Positions 1 through 8,226 are shown, numbered from the stretch's first letter. The stretch: 35,573 nucleotides of DNA from UBA2163 sp964575575 (GCA_964575575.1 CAZNQQ010000006.1:1-35573), one strand, 5' to 3'. Notes: a model not told the origin generated them from the letters alone. Numbers and translations are program-made.

Positions 1-55
1 ATCAAGTAAAAGATGGAGGGTTATCTCTAGATGGACTATCTGTATTTGGCGGTGG
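1..55 (+). repeat. 55-base exact repeat, copy 1 (also at 752-806)
   Basis: Bases 1-55 are identical to 752-806; the next base differs (G against A). The repeat encodes the conserved KDGGLSLDGLSVFGG segment of members A and B. Its length equals that of the duplicated ends around the gap in gltX, so 55 may be the assembler word size and the window start may be a contig end at a branching repeat. Confidence 0.85.
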
Positions 56-602
56 GTACTTTCAGGGTAGTGTGGGAGTTGGTGTAGTGACGCCAACAGA
101 GGCGCTTGAAGTTGATGGTGGGGCTAAAATATCAGAAGGATTACAGATAGGAAACAGCACAAATGTGAATGCTGGGACTATACGTTGGACAGGAACCGAC
201 TTTGAAGGACATGATGGAACTCAATGGGTTTCTTTGGTAAGTGGGGAAGCTGCAGTAACAGTAGACCCTAATTATACAGATTGTATAAATGCTGGAGGAA
301 GCTGGGTTGACTCTCAAAGTACTTGTTATTTCCCAGGCACTAGCTGTCCATCTGGATGGAGTAAAAATGCAAATTATAGTAGTGCTCAAGGAAACAGTTG
401 TACGGGATCAGCACATCCTGCGTGTAGAGCTGATTCATGTAGTGTACCTGGTTATATTAGAGTAAACTCAACACCACAATCGTGCACCTATACTTTTTCT
501 ATAGGACTTACTGACAGTGTGTGTTGGCAACAGTGGACTGGTCAGGGATATACTGGGTCTTGTAGTGCTACACAAACTGAAGTTGGTTGTACTAAAAATT
601 AA
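1..602 (+). CDS. Exported surface protein, constant-N/variable-C family, member A (5' partial)
   Basis: The reading frame is open from base 3, so the gene runs in from outside the window; the first internal ATG at 72 is not the start. The visible part begins with the conserved module shared with the next gene (VKDGGLSLDGLSVFGGGYFQ), followed by a segment like phage tail-fibre shafts (GTIRWTGTDFEGHDGTQWVS). The last ~110 residues hold ten cysteines, an even number that suggests disulfides outside the cytoplasm. It ends in VGCTKN, as does the third member at 6895. The stop is one base before the ATG of member B, so the two are probably co-transcribed. I do not recognise a named family. A role as an adhesin or surface-layer component is inference. 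The missing N-terminus should match the membrane anchor of the two sister genes. Confidence 0.8.
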   Translation, partial: QVKDGGLSLDGLSVFGGGYFQGSVGVGVVTPTEALEVDGGAKISEGLQIGNSTNVNAGTIRWTGTDFEGHDGTQWVSLVSGEAAVTVDPNYTDCINAGGSWVDSQSTCYFPGTSCPSGWSKNANYSSAQGNSCTGSAHPACRADSCSVPGYIRVNSTPQSCTYTFSIGLTDSVCWQQWTGQGYTGSCSATQTEVGCTKN

Positions 603-603
603 T

Positions 604-1755
604 ATGCAAAAAACTATTACTAAAACATTAATACTCGTAGTAGTCTTGGTCGTAGCACTTGGTGTGAACTACCTTTTCGCTGCGTGGACTGGACCAACCC
701 AAGCACCAACAGGTGGTAATACATCTACACCAGTGCACATTGGTTCAACAGATCAAGTAAAAGATGGAGGGTTATCTCTAGATGGACTATCTGTATTTGG
801 CGGTGGATATTTTCAAGGTAGTGTTGGTATAAATGAAGTAACACCTTCAACAGGAGGTGAACAAGATCTTAAACTTGATGTCGATGGAGCAATAGGTGCA
901 AAGTATTATTGTGATGCAGATGGGAATAATTGTGCAAGTGCACCGTTGGGTGGCAGTAATAGTGTTACTTGTCCTTCTGGTTTTACTAATGTTAAAGCTG
1001 CTGGTAATCAATTAGGATGTATGCAAAATGACGAGGCTAACGGAGGAGCGACAGCTACTTGGAATGCAGCGTCAGATTTTTGTTTTGATAATTTCGGTGG
1101 AAGGCTTCCAAGTTCAGGAGAATGGTATATCGCTATGGCTAACTACAACCTTAATGATGAAAATGATGATGCAGAATGGAATGATGGAGCTAATAGTTAC
1201 ACCGAGTATGATCAACATGCGACATCTGGAGATCTTACAGATATAGCTTTTTCTTCTCCTAGAGATGATTGGAATGTTACAACTTTCAGGTGTTGGATAC
1301 CAAGAGGGTATTGGTCAGCTAGTGGGTCTTCTGGGAATGGCTTCTATGGTTCTCCTACAAGAGTTAGACTTGCTAGTTCTATAACGAGTTATTCAGTTGG
1401 AACTACTTATTCTCTTTTGTCTACAAATGTAACCATGCCTGCTACCGGTGGGCCATTCCGTATACTAGCCTCATATGCTTATCTGGGTGACTCACTAGGG
1501 TCTAATTCATATGTTAATACATGGGTAGATGATGGGCTTGGTTCAAAAATAGCACATGGATTTGCTTATGCTGAACAAGGGCCAGGCTGGAATCATGTTT
1601 CTGAAATATCTCCTAATACTTATAGTAACGGTCAAACAGTAACCTTCATTTTGAAACTAAAGGGACTTGCTTATATAGCAGGTAGTAGTGGTTGGCCTAG
1701 TCTTCAGTCTATAGATCCTACTTGGATGACTATTCAGGTTATTAAAGATGAATAA
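604..1755 (+). CDS. Exported surface protein, constant-N/variable-C family, member B
   Basis: 383 residues. The start at 604 is chosen because it gives the same N-terminus as the third member (MQKTITK, then a hydrophobic segment to about residue 26); the longer upstream frame overlaps gene A. Residues 27-75 are the constant module (AAWTGPTQAPTGGNTSTPVH onward). Residues ~120-240 contain CPSGFTN, a C-x-x-x-x-GGRLPSSGEW motif and a RCWIPRGYWSAS stretch, resembling the C-type-lectin-like Lcl/DUF1566 fold. The last ~130 residues look like a beta-sandwich of the tail-fibre type, with no motif I can name. Six cysteines lie in the middle part. The C-terminal half shares nothing visible with members A or C, so the family keeps its anchor and swaps its head. 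Ligand binding at the cell surface is inference. Confidence 0.8.
   Translation: MQKTITKTLILVVVLVVALGVNYLFAAWTGPTQAPTGGNTSTPVHIGSTDQVKDGGLSLDGLSVFGGGYFQGSVGINEVTPSTGGEQDLKLDVDGAIGAKYYCDADGNNCASAPLGGSNSVTCPSGFTNVKAAGNQLGCMQNDEANGGATATWNAASDFCFDNFGGRLPSSGEWYIAMANYNLNDENDDAEWNDGANSYTEYDQHATSGDLTDIAFSSPRDDWNVTTFRCWIPRGYWSASGSSGNGFYGSPTRVRLASSITSYSVGTTYSLLSTNVTMPATGGPFRILASYAYLGDSLGSNSYVNTWVDDGLGSKIAHGFAYAEQGPGWNHVSEISPNTYSNGQTVTFILKLKGLAYIAGSSGWPSLQSIDPTWMTIQVIKDE
752..806 (+). repeat. 55-base exact repeat, copy 2 (matches 1-55)
   Basis: Identical to bases 1-55. The third family member carries a diverged version at about 6487-6541. It shows recent duplication or gene conversion between members A and B. 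Confidence 0.85.
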
Positions 1756-1764
1756 GAATATCAA

Positions 1765-1773
1765 TGATATAAT
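1765..1773 (+). promoter_or_regulatory. Extended -10 promoter of ftsW/rodA
   Basis: TGATATAAT ends six bases before the ATG at 1780. There is no Shine-Dalgarno sequence, so a transcript from here would be essentially leaderless. No clear -35 is visible. Confidence 0.6.
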
Positions 1774-1779
1774 AACTCA

Positions 1780-2874
1780 ATGCTCAAGAAAATTGACCGG
1801 CCGTTTTTAATAACAGTAATTATCCTAGTAGTTGCGGGGTTTTTTATTTTTACTTCTGCATCTCTTGGCCTTCTTGCGCGCGATGGCGCAAGGTTCTCTT
1901 CTGTGGCTTTTAGTCAGTTTTTCTTAGGGATTTTCTTAGGTGCAGTAGCACTTCTTATAACAACAAAAATAAAATATACATTTTGGAGGAAGTATGCATT
2001 TTATATATTTATCGCATCGGCTATAGCTACACTTCTGGTGTTTGTCCCAGGGCTTGGGGTGTCATTAGGTGGGGCACAGCGTTGGCTTGATTTTGGTTTT
2101 GTAACATTCCAACCAGCAGAGATGCTCAAGATCGGTTTTGTTATTTACTTTGCAGCATGGCTTACTAATGCAAAAGATAAACTTCACACGATAGGACACG
2201 GCATTATTCCGTTTATGATATTGCTCGCAATAACCGCTGCAATACTTTTGGCACAACCTGACACAGGAACATTCCTTGTGATACTCGCAGCAGGTATTGC
2301 AATGTTCATTGCTGCAGGTGCGCGTTGGCGTGACATATTTGCACTCGGTGGTATTGCGGCAGTATCTCTAACAGCACTTGCGTATATTCAACCATATGTA
2401 AAAGACCGAATACTTACTTTTATAAACCCAGCCAGTGACGCACTCGGTTCTGGCTGGCAGATCAAGCAGTCGCTCATTGCCATAGGTTCTGGAGAGATAT
2501 TTGGGAGAGGTTTTGGTCAGAGTGTGCAGAAGTTTCAATATTTACCAGAGCCAGTAGGGGACTCTATATTTGCAGTGGCAGCAGAAGAGTTTGGTTTTAT
2601 AGGTAGTGTGATTATACTTACATTATTTTTATTCCTAGCTTTCCGAGGTCTTAAGATCGCCACAAAAGCACCTGACAACTTCAGTGGACTAGTGGTTGTC
2701 GGAATTGTTATACTTATAGTGTCGCAATCTTTTATAAATATTGGGTCAATGCTTGGCGTTATGCCACTCACCGGACTCCCGCTTTTGTTTATAAGTCATG
2801 GTGGGTCCGCATTACTTTTTGCACTCGCAGAGATTGGGATAGTGTTAAATATTTCAAAATTTAGAAAAACATAA
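1780..2874 (+). CDS. ftsW: FtsW/RodA/SpoVE-family peptidoglycan polymerase
   Basis: 364 residues with about ten membrane segments, in the plasma membrane. SEDS-family proteins polymerise lipid II into glycan strands. Family marks are GGAQRWLDFG followed by FQPAEMLK (residues ~97-118), AQPDTGT (~157), the GSGWQIKQSLIAIGSG and GRGFGQSVQKFQYLPE stretch (~225-255), DSIFAVAAEEFGF, and the C-terminal GVMPLTGLPLLFISHGGS. FtsW (division) and RodA (elongation) cannot be separated on sequence alone. Lying one base before murG, as in division and cell-wall clusters, favours FtsW. The length is normal for the family. No class B penicillin-binding protein partner is in the window. Confidence 0.9.
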   Translation: MLKKIDRPFLITVIILVVAGFFIFTSASLGLLARDGARFSSVAFSQFFLGIFLGAVALLITTKIKYTFWRKYAFYIFIASAIATLLVFVPGLGVSLGGAQRWLDFGFVTFQPAEMLKIGFVIYFAAWLTNAKDKLHTIGHGIIPFMILLAITAAILLAQPDTGTFLVILAAGIAMFIAAGARWRDIFALGGIAAVSLTALAYIQPYVKDRILTFINPASDALGSGWQIKQSLIAIGSGEIFGRGFGQSVQKFQYLPEPVGDSIFAVAAEEFGFIGSVIILTLFLFLAFRGLKIATKAPDNFSGLVVVGIVILIVSQSFINIGSMLGVMPLTGLPLLFISHGGSALLFALAEIGIVLNISKFRKT

Positions 2875-2875
2875 A

Positions 2876-4006
2876 ATGAAAATTGTATTTACAGGTGGGG
2901 GAACAGGTGGACACTTTTATCCGATTATCGCTGTTGCCGAAGAGATAAACAACATAGCAAAAGAACAAAAACTGCTTACCCCACAGTTGTATTATATTGC
3001 TCCTGAAAAGTACGACGCCAGAGCACTTTATGAAAACGGTATAACCTTTAAGAAAAGTCCGGCAGGGAAAATAAGACGATATTTTTCTATTTGGAACTTA
3101 ATAGACAAATTTAAAACAATCATTGGTGTAATAAAAGCAACGTTTCAGCTTTTTGCAATATATCCTGACGTTGTGTTTAGTAAAGGTGGGTATGCAAGTT
3201 TTCCTACTGTGTTTGCTGCAAAAGTCTTACGAATACCTGTAATAATCCATGAGTCTGACGCTGTACCAGGTAGGGTTAACAAGTGGTCAGGAAAGTTTGC
3301 AGAGAAGATCGCTGTGTCATACCCAGAGGCGGTTGCGTATTTTGATAAGGACAAAGTCGCGTTCACTGGCAACCCAGTGAGGAGTGATTTGTTCACACTT
3401 GCAAGTGAAGGCGCACATGAATATCTTAAACTTGAGAAAAACATCCCGACTATTTTGATACTTGGTGGATCACAAGGAGCAAAGAAGATAAACGAAACTC
3501 TCATGGAAGCTCTTCCAAAGCTTGTAGATAAATATCAGATAATACACCAGACAGGTAAAAAGAATTTTGAAGAAATAAAATCAACAACACGTATAATACT
3601 TGAGGGGACAGAGTATGCGCACAGATACAAAGCTTTTGGTTTCTTAAACACTCTAGCTATGAGGATGTCAGGTGGTGCGTCTGATTTGGTGATCTCACGT
3701 GCTGGTTCAGGTGCAATATCTGAAATCGCACTTTGGGGTTTGCCAAGTATAATAGTTCCGATCTCAAAAGAGGTGTCGCATGACCAAAGCAAAAACGCAT
3801 TTACTTATGCACGAAGTGGGGCAGCGGTAGTTATCGAAGAAAAGAACTTTACACCCAACTTACTAATATCTGAAATAGATCGTCTTTTGACTGACAAAAT
3901 CCTAACAAAAAAGATGCAAGACGGCGCGAAAGAGTTTGCAAAACCAAACGCTGCTCGCAAGATAGCAGAGGGGATTATAGCAACAGCACTAAAGCACGAA
4001 GAATAA
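2876..4006 (+). CDS. murG: MurG, UDP-GlcNAc:lipid I N-acetylglucosaminyltransferase
   Basis: 376 residues. MurG adds N-acetylglucosamine to lipid I to make lipid II on the inner face of the membrane, the substrate of the FtsW/RodA protein encoded just upstream. Visible marks are the N-terminal GGGTGGHFYPIIAVAEEI, HESDAVPGRVNKW (~residue 123), the GGSQGAKKIN loop at the second Rossmann domain (~200), and the donor-site stretch SRAGSGAISEIALWGLPSII followed by HDQSKNA. Length and domain order are typical of the family (GT28). The start lies two bases after the ftsW stop with no Shine-Dalgarno, so translation is probably coupled. Confidence 0.95.
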   Translation: MKIVFTGGGTGGHFYPIIAVAEEINNIAKEQKLLTPQLYYIAPEKYDARALYENGITFKKSPAGKIRRYFSIWNLIDKFKTIIGVIKATFQLFAIYPDVVFSKGGYASFPTVFAAKVLRIPVIIHESDAVPGRVNKWSGKFAEKIAVSYPEAVAYFDKDKVAFTGNPVRSDLFTLASEGAHEYLKLEKNIPTILILGGSQGAKKINETLMEALPKLVDKYQIIHQTGKKNFEEIKSTTRIILEGTEYAHRYKAFGFLNTLAMRMSGGASDLVISRAGSGAISEIALWGLPSIIVPISKEVSHDQSKNAFTYARSGAAVVIEEKNFTPNLLISEIDRLLTDKILTKKMQDGAKEFAKPNAARKIAEGIIATALKHEE

Positions 4007-4013
4007 AAATAAA

Positions 4014-4050
4014 ATAAGCCCATCACGTAAATCTCGTGTGATGGGCTTAT
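4014..4050 (-). terminator. Rho-independent terminator between murG and the kinase gene
   Basis: A perfect 13-base stem (ATAAGCCCATCAC with its complement, arms 4014-4026 and 4038-4050) around an 11-base loop. The T-rich tail is on the minus-strand side (TTATTTTATTTTTATT), so it mainly ends the gene at 4079-4696. It may also stop murG transcripts. Confidence 0.8.
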
Positions 4051-4078
4051 CTATTGGCAGGTTGCAACTAACAACATG

Positions 4079-4696
4079 TTAGCAACCTATTTTTTCGAGT
4101 ACGTTTACAAGTACTTCTGGCTGACTAGGATTGCCGTCAATTCTCAAAAACGGAAAGTTAAGAGCCTTACTAAGTGTTTCTATTATAGGTCTTGAATCCT
4201 CTCTAAAAACCTTAAGCCTTCTCTCAACAGTCTCAACATATTTATCATCATCTCTGTTTTTTCGATTGTTGCCCAACATTCTACGACGAGCAATCTCTTC
4301 CTCAACCTCAAGGTATATTGCATATACATCATAGCCTCTGTAAAAGCTTTTTACAGCACTATCAAACAAAGGTGGTTCATCAGGTTGTCGTAACATACCA
4401 CTGAGTATTTCATGGTTTTCACCAGTGTGTTTTTCTGCAATATGTCCTTGCCATACAAGAACAGATATTGATGTTGGTACACTTGTACCCGCAGCTGTGT
4501 GGTCTTTTATACACTGTCTTACATACTTTGTATATTTCTTATCTTCTGCAGCCGCTCGTAGCTTTTCACCATTGTCATGAGTTAAAACTTCTTTACCAGG
4601 ATCTTTGTCAGAAAAATATTTTATTAAACCTTTCGTTAAGTCACCCTTACCACATGCTGGAGAACCAAATAAGTTCAACATAAATTTCTTAGACAT
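4079..4696 (-). CDS. Adenylate-kinase-like nucleoside monophosphate kinase with altered P-loop
   Basis: 205 residues. The start MSKKFMLNLFGSPACGKGD carries a P-loop like that of adenylate kinases (usually GxPGxGKGT), but the conserved Thr after GKG is Asp. Other family-like parts are HDNGEKLRAA in the place of SGDLLR (~residue 41), a middle helical region in the usual nucleotide-binding order, EEEIARRRMLGNNRKN with a very short LID (~135-150), and RRLKVFREDSRPIIE near the end. Adenylate kinases phosphorylate AMP with ATP in the cytoplasm. With Asp in the P-loop and a degenerate AMP site, the substrate here is uncertain. It is monocistronic, with its own terminator and a strong Shine-Dalgarno (AGGAG, seven bases before ATG), unlike nearly all neighbours. 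It could be a divergent paralog with another substrate. Confidence 0.75.
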   Translation of the reverse strand: MSKKFMLNLFGSPACGKGDLTKGLIKYFSDKDPGKEVLTHDNGEKLRAAAEDKKYTKYVRQCIKDHTAAGTSVPTSISVLVWQGHIAEKHTGENHEILSGMLRQPDEPPLFDSAVKSFYRGYDVYAIYLEVEEEIARRRMLGNNRKNRDDDKYVETVERRLKVFREDSRPIIETLSKALNFPFLRIDGNPSQPEVLVNVLEKIGC

Positions 4697-4703
4697 ACCA
4701 AGA

Positions 4704-4711
4704 CTCCTTCC
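4704..4711 (-). promoter_or_regulatory. Strong Shine-Dalgarno of the adenylate-kinase-like gene
   Basis: On the minus strand, GGAAGGAG stands seven bases before the ATG at 4696. It matters because most genes in this window lack any Shine-Dalgarno. Confidence 0.75.
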
Positions 4712-4750
4712 AATTCAAAAAAATATGTTAAAATATAATTTATATAGACG

Positions 4751-4779
4751 TTGATTGTAAATAACAAACTGGGAATAGT
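4751..4779 (+). promoter_or_regulatory. Possible gltX promoter
   Basis: TTGATT at 4751-4756, a 17-base spacer and AATAGT at 4774-4779, eleven bases before the gltX ATG. The -10 is a weak match, so this is tentative. Confidence 0.3.
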
Positions 4780-4790
4780 CTAACACATCT

Positions 4791-6283
4791 ATGAACAAAA
4801 GTCAAGATAAAGAAATACGAACACGTATAGCGCCATCGCCGACGGGGGATTNNNNNNNNNNNNNNNNNNNNNNNNNNNNNNNNNNNNNNNNNNNNNNNNN
4901 NNNNNNNNNNNNNNNNNNNNNNNNNNNNNNNNNNNNNNNNNNNNNNNNNNNAAAAGTCAAGATAAAGAAATACGAACACGTATAGCGCCATCGCCGACGG
5001 GGGATTTGCATATTGGTACGGCAAGGACTGCGCTTTTTAGTTATCTTTTTGCAAAGCAGAGTGGCGGGAAGTTTATAGTACGGATTGAAGACACTGACAA
5101 AGAACGTAGTAAGAAAGAATTTGAGGGTGACATACTGGAAGGCTTCAAGTGGCTAGGCTTAAAAGAAGACGAACTATATAGACAGTCAGAGAGAACTGAT
5201 ATTTATAAAAAGTATATAAAGCAGATGATAGATGCTGGCACAGCTTACGTTTCAAAAGAAGAAAGTAAAGCTGAAGCGGGGAAGGAAGTAGAAGTAGTAC
5301 GACTTAAGAATAAAGGCAAGAAAGTTAAGTTTGAAGACATAATTCGTGGAGAGATAGAGTTTGACACCACAGAACTTGGCGATTTTGTAATAGCTAGAAG
5401 CGTAGAAGATCCGCTTTATCACCTAGCTGTAGTGGTAGATGACCACGAGATGGCCATAAGCCACATAATCCGAGGAGAAGACCATATATCTAATACTCCT
5501 CGCCAGATCCTCATACAAGAAGCTTTGGGTATAGAGCGCCCTAAATATGCCCATATTCCGCTCATTTTGGCCCCAGATAGGTCCAAAATGTCCAAAAGGC
5601 GCAATAGCACTTCAATAAGCGAATATCGTCAAAAAGGCTATATTTCTAGCGCTTTAGTCAATTATATGGCTCTACTGGGCTGGAATCCGGGTACAGATAG
5701 GGAATTATTCACTTTAGAAGAGCTGATAGGGGAATTTAAGCCTGAAAACATCCAAAAGGGCGGGGCTATATTTGATATAGAAAAACTCAATTGGTTCAAC
5801 AGGGAATATATAAAAAAAATACCAGAAGAAAAGCTTTTGATAGAAATCGTAAAATATCTGCCTGACAATATGAAAAATGACGAGATGCTCCAAAAAATTA
5901 TTCCGATTATTACTGAAAGACTAAATGTTTTTGAAGATGTTAAGGAAATGTTAGATAATGGCGAACTAGATTATTATTTTAAACAACCAGAATATGAGGT
6001 TGAAGATTTGCTTTGGAAAACTGACAATGATTTAAATATTGTTAGAGAGCATTTAGAAAAAGTTCTTTCTCTTCTTGAAGGAGTTCACAACTTCACAACA
6101 GAAAATACAAAAAAGGCGATTTGGGATTATGCGAGCGAAAAAGGTAAAGGTTCTGTGCTCTGGCCGATGCGTTACGCTCTTTCAGGTCGCGACAAATCTC
6201 CAGATCCGTTTCAACTTGCAGAGGTTCTTGGAAAGGAACAAACTATTTCTCGTATAGAAAACGCACTAAACAAAATTGAGTAA
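4791..6283 (+). CDS. gltX: Glutamyl-tRNA synthetase (split by a false scaffold gap)
   Basis: Class I synthetase that charges tRNA with glutamate. The gene starts at the ATG at 4791. The HIGH motif appears as LHIGTART right after the gap. KMSKR is present in DRSKMSKRRNS, followed by ALVNYMALLGWNPG, and the EDTDKERSKKEF signature follows the Rossmann start. The 55 bases before the N run (4797-4851) recur exactly after it (4952-5006). Joining 4851 directly to 5007 restores one frame, MNKSQDKEIRTRIAPSPTGD followed by LHIGTART, and gives 445 residues, slightly short for the family. The frame starting at 5006 is therefore not the true start. In many bacteria without GlnRS this enzyme also charges tRNA-Gln, with GatCAB as partner; neither is in this window, so I cannot tell. 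The TTATCCACA motif follows the stop by two bases. Confidence 0.93.
4797..5006 (+). repeat. 55-base identical ends (4797-4851 and 4952-5006) around an N run
   Basis: The two copies are identical and flank exactly 100 N. Protein continuity of gltX shows only one copy can be real. This is a scaffolding artefact, not a biological repeat. Confidence 0.95.
4852..4951. other. Scaffold gap, 100 N (probably no missing sequence)
   Basis: Because the flanks overlap by 55 bases and gltX closes perfectly when they are merged, the gap is most likely negative in size. Confidence 0.9.
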
Positions 6284-6285
6284 TT

Positions 6286-6294
6286 TTATCCACA
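6286..6294 (+). promoter_or_regulatory. TTATCCACA motif after gltX
   Basis: Perfect match to the DnaA-box consensus, two bases after the gltX stop and upstream of the promoter of the next gene. Same-orientation copies follow the stops of cysS (18420) and of the sunset-domain gene (13082-13090, minus strand). Confidence 0.5.
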
Positions 6295-6324
6295 TTCTTA
6301 TGTATTTAATACTCTAAAATTAGA

Positions 6325-6330
6325 TATAAT
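6325..6330 (+). promoter_or_regulatory. -10 element of surface protein member C
   Basis: TATAAT ends eight bases before the ATG at 6339, with no Shine-Dalgarno. This fits the short-leader promoters seen elsewhere in the window. Confidence 0.55.
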
Positions 6331-6338
6331 ATACATAA

Positions 6339-6895
6339 ATGCAAAAAACTATAACTAAATCCCTAATCTTAGTAGCGGTTTTGACGGTAGCGCTTGGTGT
6401 GAATTACCTTTTCGCTGCGTGGACTGGGCCAACACAAGCGCCAACTGGAGGTAATACATCTACACCTGTGCATATTGGTTCTACAGATCAGATTAAAGAC
6501 GGTGGGTTATCGCTTGACGCACTTTCTGTATTTGGCGGTGGATATTTTCAGGGGGATGTTGGTATTGGTGTAATTACACCAACTGAGGCACTAGATGTAG
6601 ATGGTGGAGTAAGGGTGGGGAATAGTACAAATGCAAATGCCGGTACAATCCGTTGGACTGGAACTGACTTTGAAGGACACGATGGAACGCAATGGGTTTC
6701 TCTAGTGAGTGGGGAAGCGGTGGTAACAGTAGACCCGAATTACACAGATTGTNNNNNNNNNNNNNNNNNNNNNNNNNNNNNNNNNNNNNNNNNNNNNNNN
6801 NNNNNNNNNNNNNNNNNNNNNNNNNNNNNNNNNNNNNNNNNNNNNNNNNNNNATGTACAGCTACAAAAATAGAAATCGGCTGTACTAAAAATTAG
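6339..6895 (+). CDS. Exported surface protein, constant-N/variable-C family, member C (contains gap)
   Basis: The N-terminus is nearly identical to member B: MQKTITKSLILVAVLTVALG then AAWTGPTQAPTGGNTSTPVH. The middle part matches member A (GTIRWTGTDFEGHDGTQWVS, then VDPNYTDC). A 100-N gap interrupts it at 6753. After the gap the frame reads CTATKIEIGCTKN, matching the end of member A, with the stop at 6893-6895. The frames before and after the N run agree only if the missing length is 2 modulo 3. Member A has about 275 bases in that interval, which fits, so the intact protein is probably about 240 residues and cysteine-rich like A. Exported and N-terminally anchored by its hydrophobic segment; function unknown, an adhesin-like role is inference. 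Confidence 0.8.
6753..6852. other. Scaffold gap, 100 N, inside member C
   Basis: The flanks do not overlap. By comparison with member A, about 275 bases of the cysteine-rich module are missing, so 100 is a placeholder. Confidence 0.85.
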
Positions 6896-6918
6896 TTCTA
6901 AATAATAAGCGAGTTTTT

Positions 6919-6927
6919 TGATATAAT
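6919..6927 (+). promoter_or_regulatory. Extended -10 promoter of the M23 peptidase gene
   Basis: TGATATAAT ends six bases before the ATG at 6934. There is no Shine-Dalgarno. Confidence 0.6.
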
Positions 6928-6933
6928 ATTCTT

Positions 6934-8126
6934 ATGTTTAAAAAACAGCTGTTTTTAATAATAGTTATTACTATAGTGATTGTAGGTTTTTCTGCTACAA
7001 ACAGTGTTGATGCGTCACTAGTAGACGAGCTAAAGAGTAGAATATCTGACAGAAATACAAAAATTCAAGAATTAGAGAAGGAGATCGCACAATACCAAGA
7101 AGATCTTGAAGTAGTTGGCGAAGAAAAACAAACACTTACAAGCGAAGTAAAGACTCTTGATATATCTCGTCAGAAGATTTCTACAGATATTAAACTAACT
7201 CAAAACAAAATAGACTCTACTAGTTATCAGATACAAGAATTGTCTTTAGGTATTGATGACAAAGAAAAAAAGATAAACAAAAATACAGAGGTTATAGCAG
7301 AAAGTATTCGTACAATGAATGAGATAGAGTCTGACTCTCTTATAGAAATAGTTCTATCTAACAACGACATCTCAGGTTTCCTTAATCAAATAGAAACACT
7401 CCAGCAGTTCCAGTCTAAAATGCGTGACGACGTAAAGCGTCTCACCGGACTAAAAGAAGAACTTGTAGATACCAAAACACAAACACAAAGAAAGAAAGAA
7501 GACTTAGCAAACTTTAAAGGCGATCTGTCTGACCAGAAGTATGTTTTAGATATAAACAGAAGAGACAAAAACACCCTTCTTAAGATTACAAAAAACAAAG
7601 AATCTAATTATCAGAATCTTTTAGATGAAAAAGTGGAAGCTCGTAAAGCATTTGAACGAGAACTTTTAGATTTGGAGTCACAACTTAAGATAGAGATAGA
7701 CACTTCAAAAATCGCAAAAGCGGGGAAGGGAGTTCTTGCTTGGCCACTAGATAATATAAAAATCACCCAGCACTTTGGTAATACTAAGTTTGCGCAATCA
7801 GGGGGTTATAACGGTAGTGGTCATAACGGTATGGACTTTCGTGCATCAGTTGGTACGAAAGTAAAAGCTGCTCTTACTGGAGTAGTAACGGCCGTGGGTA
7901 ACACCGATGCAGTACCTGGCTGTTATTCATATGGTAAGTTTTTATTAATAAAACATAACAATGGGTTAACAACTCTTTATGCTCATATGAGTTTTATAAG
8001 TGTCAAAAAAGGCGACACGGTAATCACTGGGGACACAATAGGCTACTCTGGTAACACAGGTTACTCTACTGGACCTCACTTGCACTTTACAGTTTATGCG
8101 AGCCAAGGTGTACAAATAGTCCGCTA
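6934..8126 (+). CDS. M23 (LytM/EnvC-type) murein peptidase with coiled coil (3' end in gap)
   Basis: At least 397 residues. An N-terminal hydrophobic segment (to ~residue 22) then VDAS gives a signal peptide. Residues ~28-255 are a long charged coiled coil, and ~262-397 are an M23 domain. Zinc-site motifs are present: GHNGMDF (first His and Asp), LYAHM, and GPHLHF (HxH). Family members cleave peptidoglycan cross-links or activate amidases during division. Because the metal ligands look intact, direct peptidase activity is plausible, but the EnvC-like coiled coil also fits an amidase activator. The last residues before the gap are GVQIVR; the C-terminal strands are missing. Reading through 100 N to an early stop at 8244 is not evidence of the real end. 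It lies just downstream of surface member C with its own promoter. Confidence 0.9.
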
Positions 8127-8226
8127 NNNNNNNNNNNNNNNNNNNNNNNNNNNNNNNNNNNNNNNNNNNNNNNNNNNNNNNNNNNNNNNNNNNNNNNNNN
8201 NNNNNNNNNNNNNNNNNNNNNNNNNN
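8127..8226. other. Scaffold gap, 100 N, at the end of the M23 gene
   Basis: The flanks share no overlap. The end of the M23 gene and an unknown amount of sequence are missing, and the join to the sequence from 8227 onward is not proven. Confidence 0.85.

Noticed and set aside
604..1755. Diversity-generating retroelement target
   Set aside because: The lectin-like motif in member B recalls such targets, but there is no reverse transcriptase or template repeat in the window, and the lectin-like part is not at the C-terminus.
4740..5024. Frames reading through the first N run
   Set aside because: They are products of the duplicated 55-base ends and N translated as X; only gltX is real.
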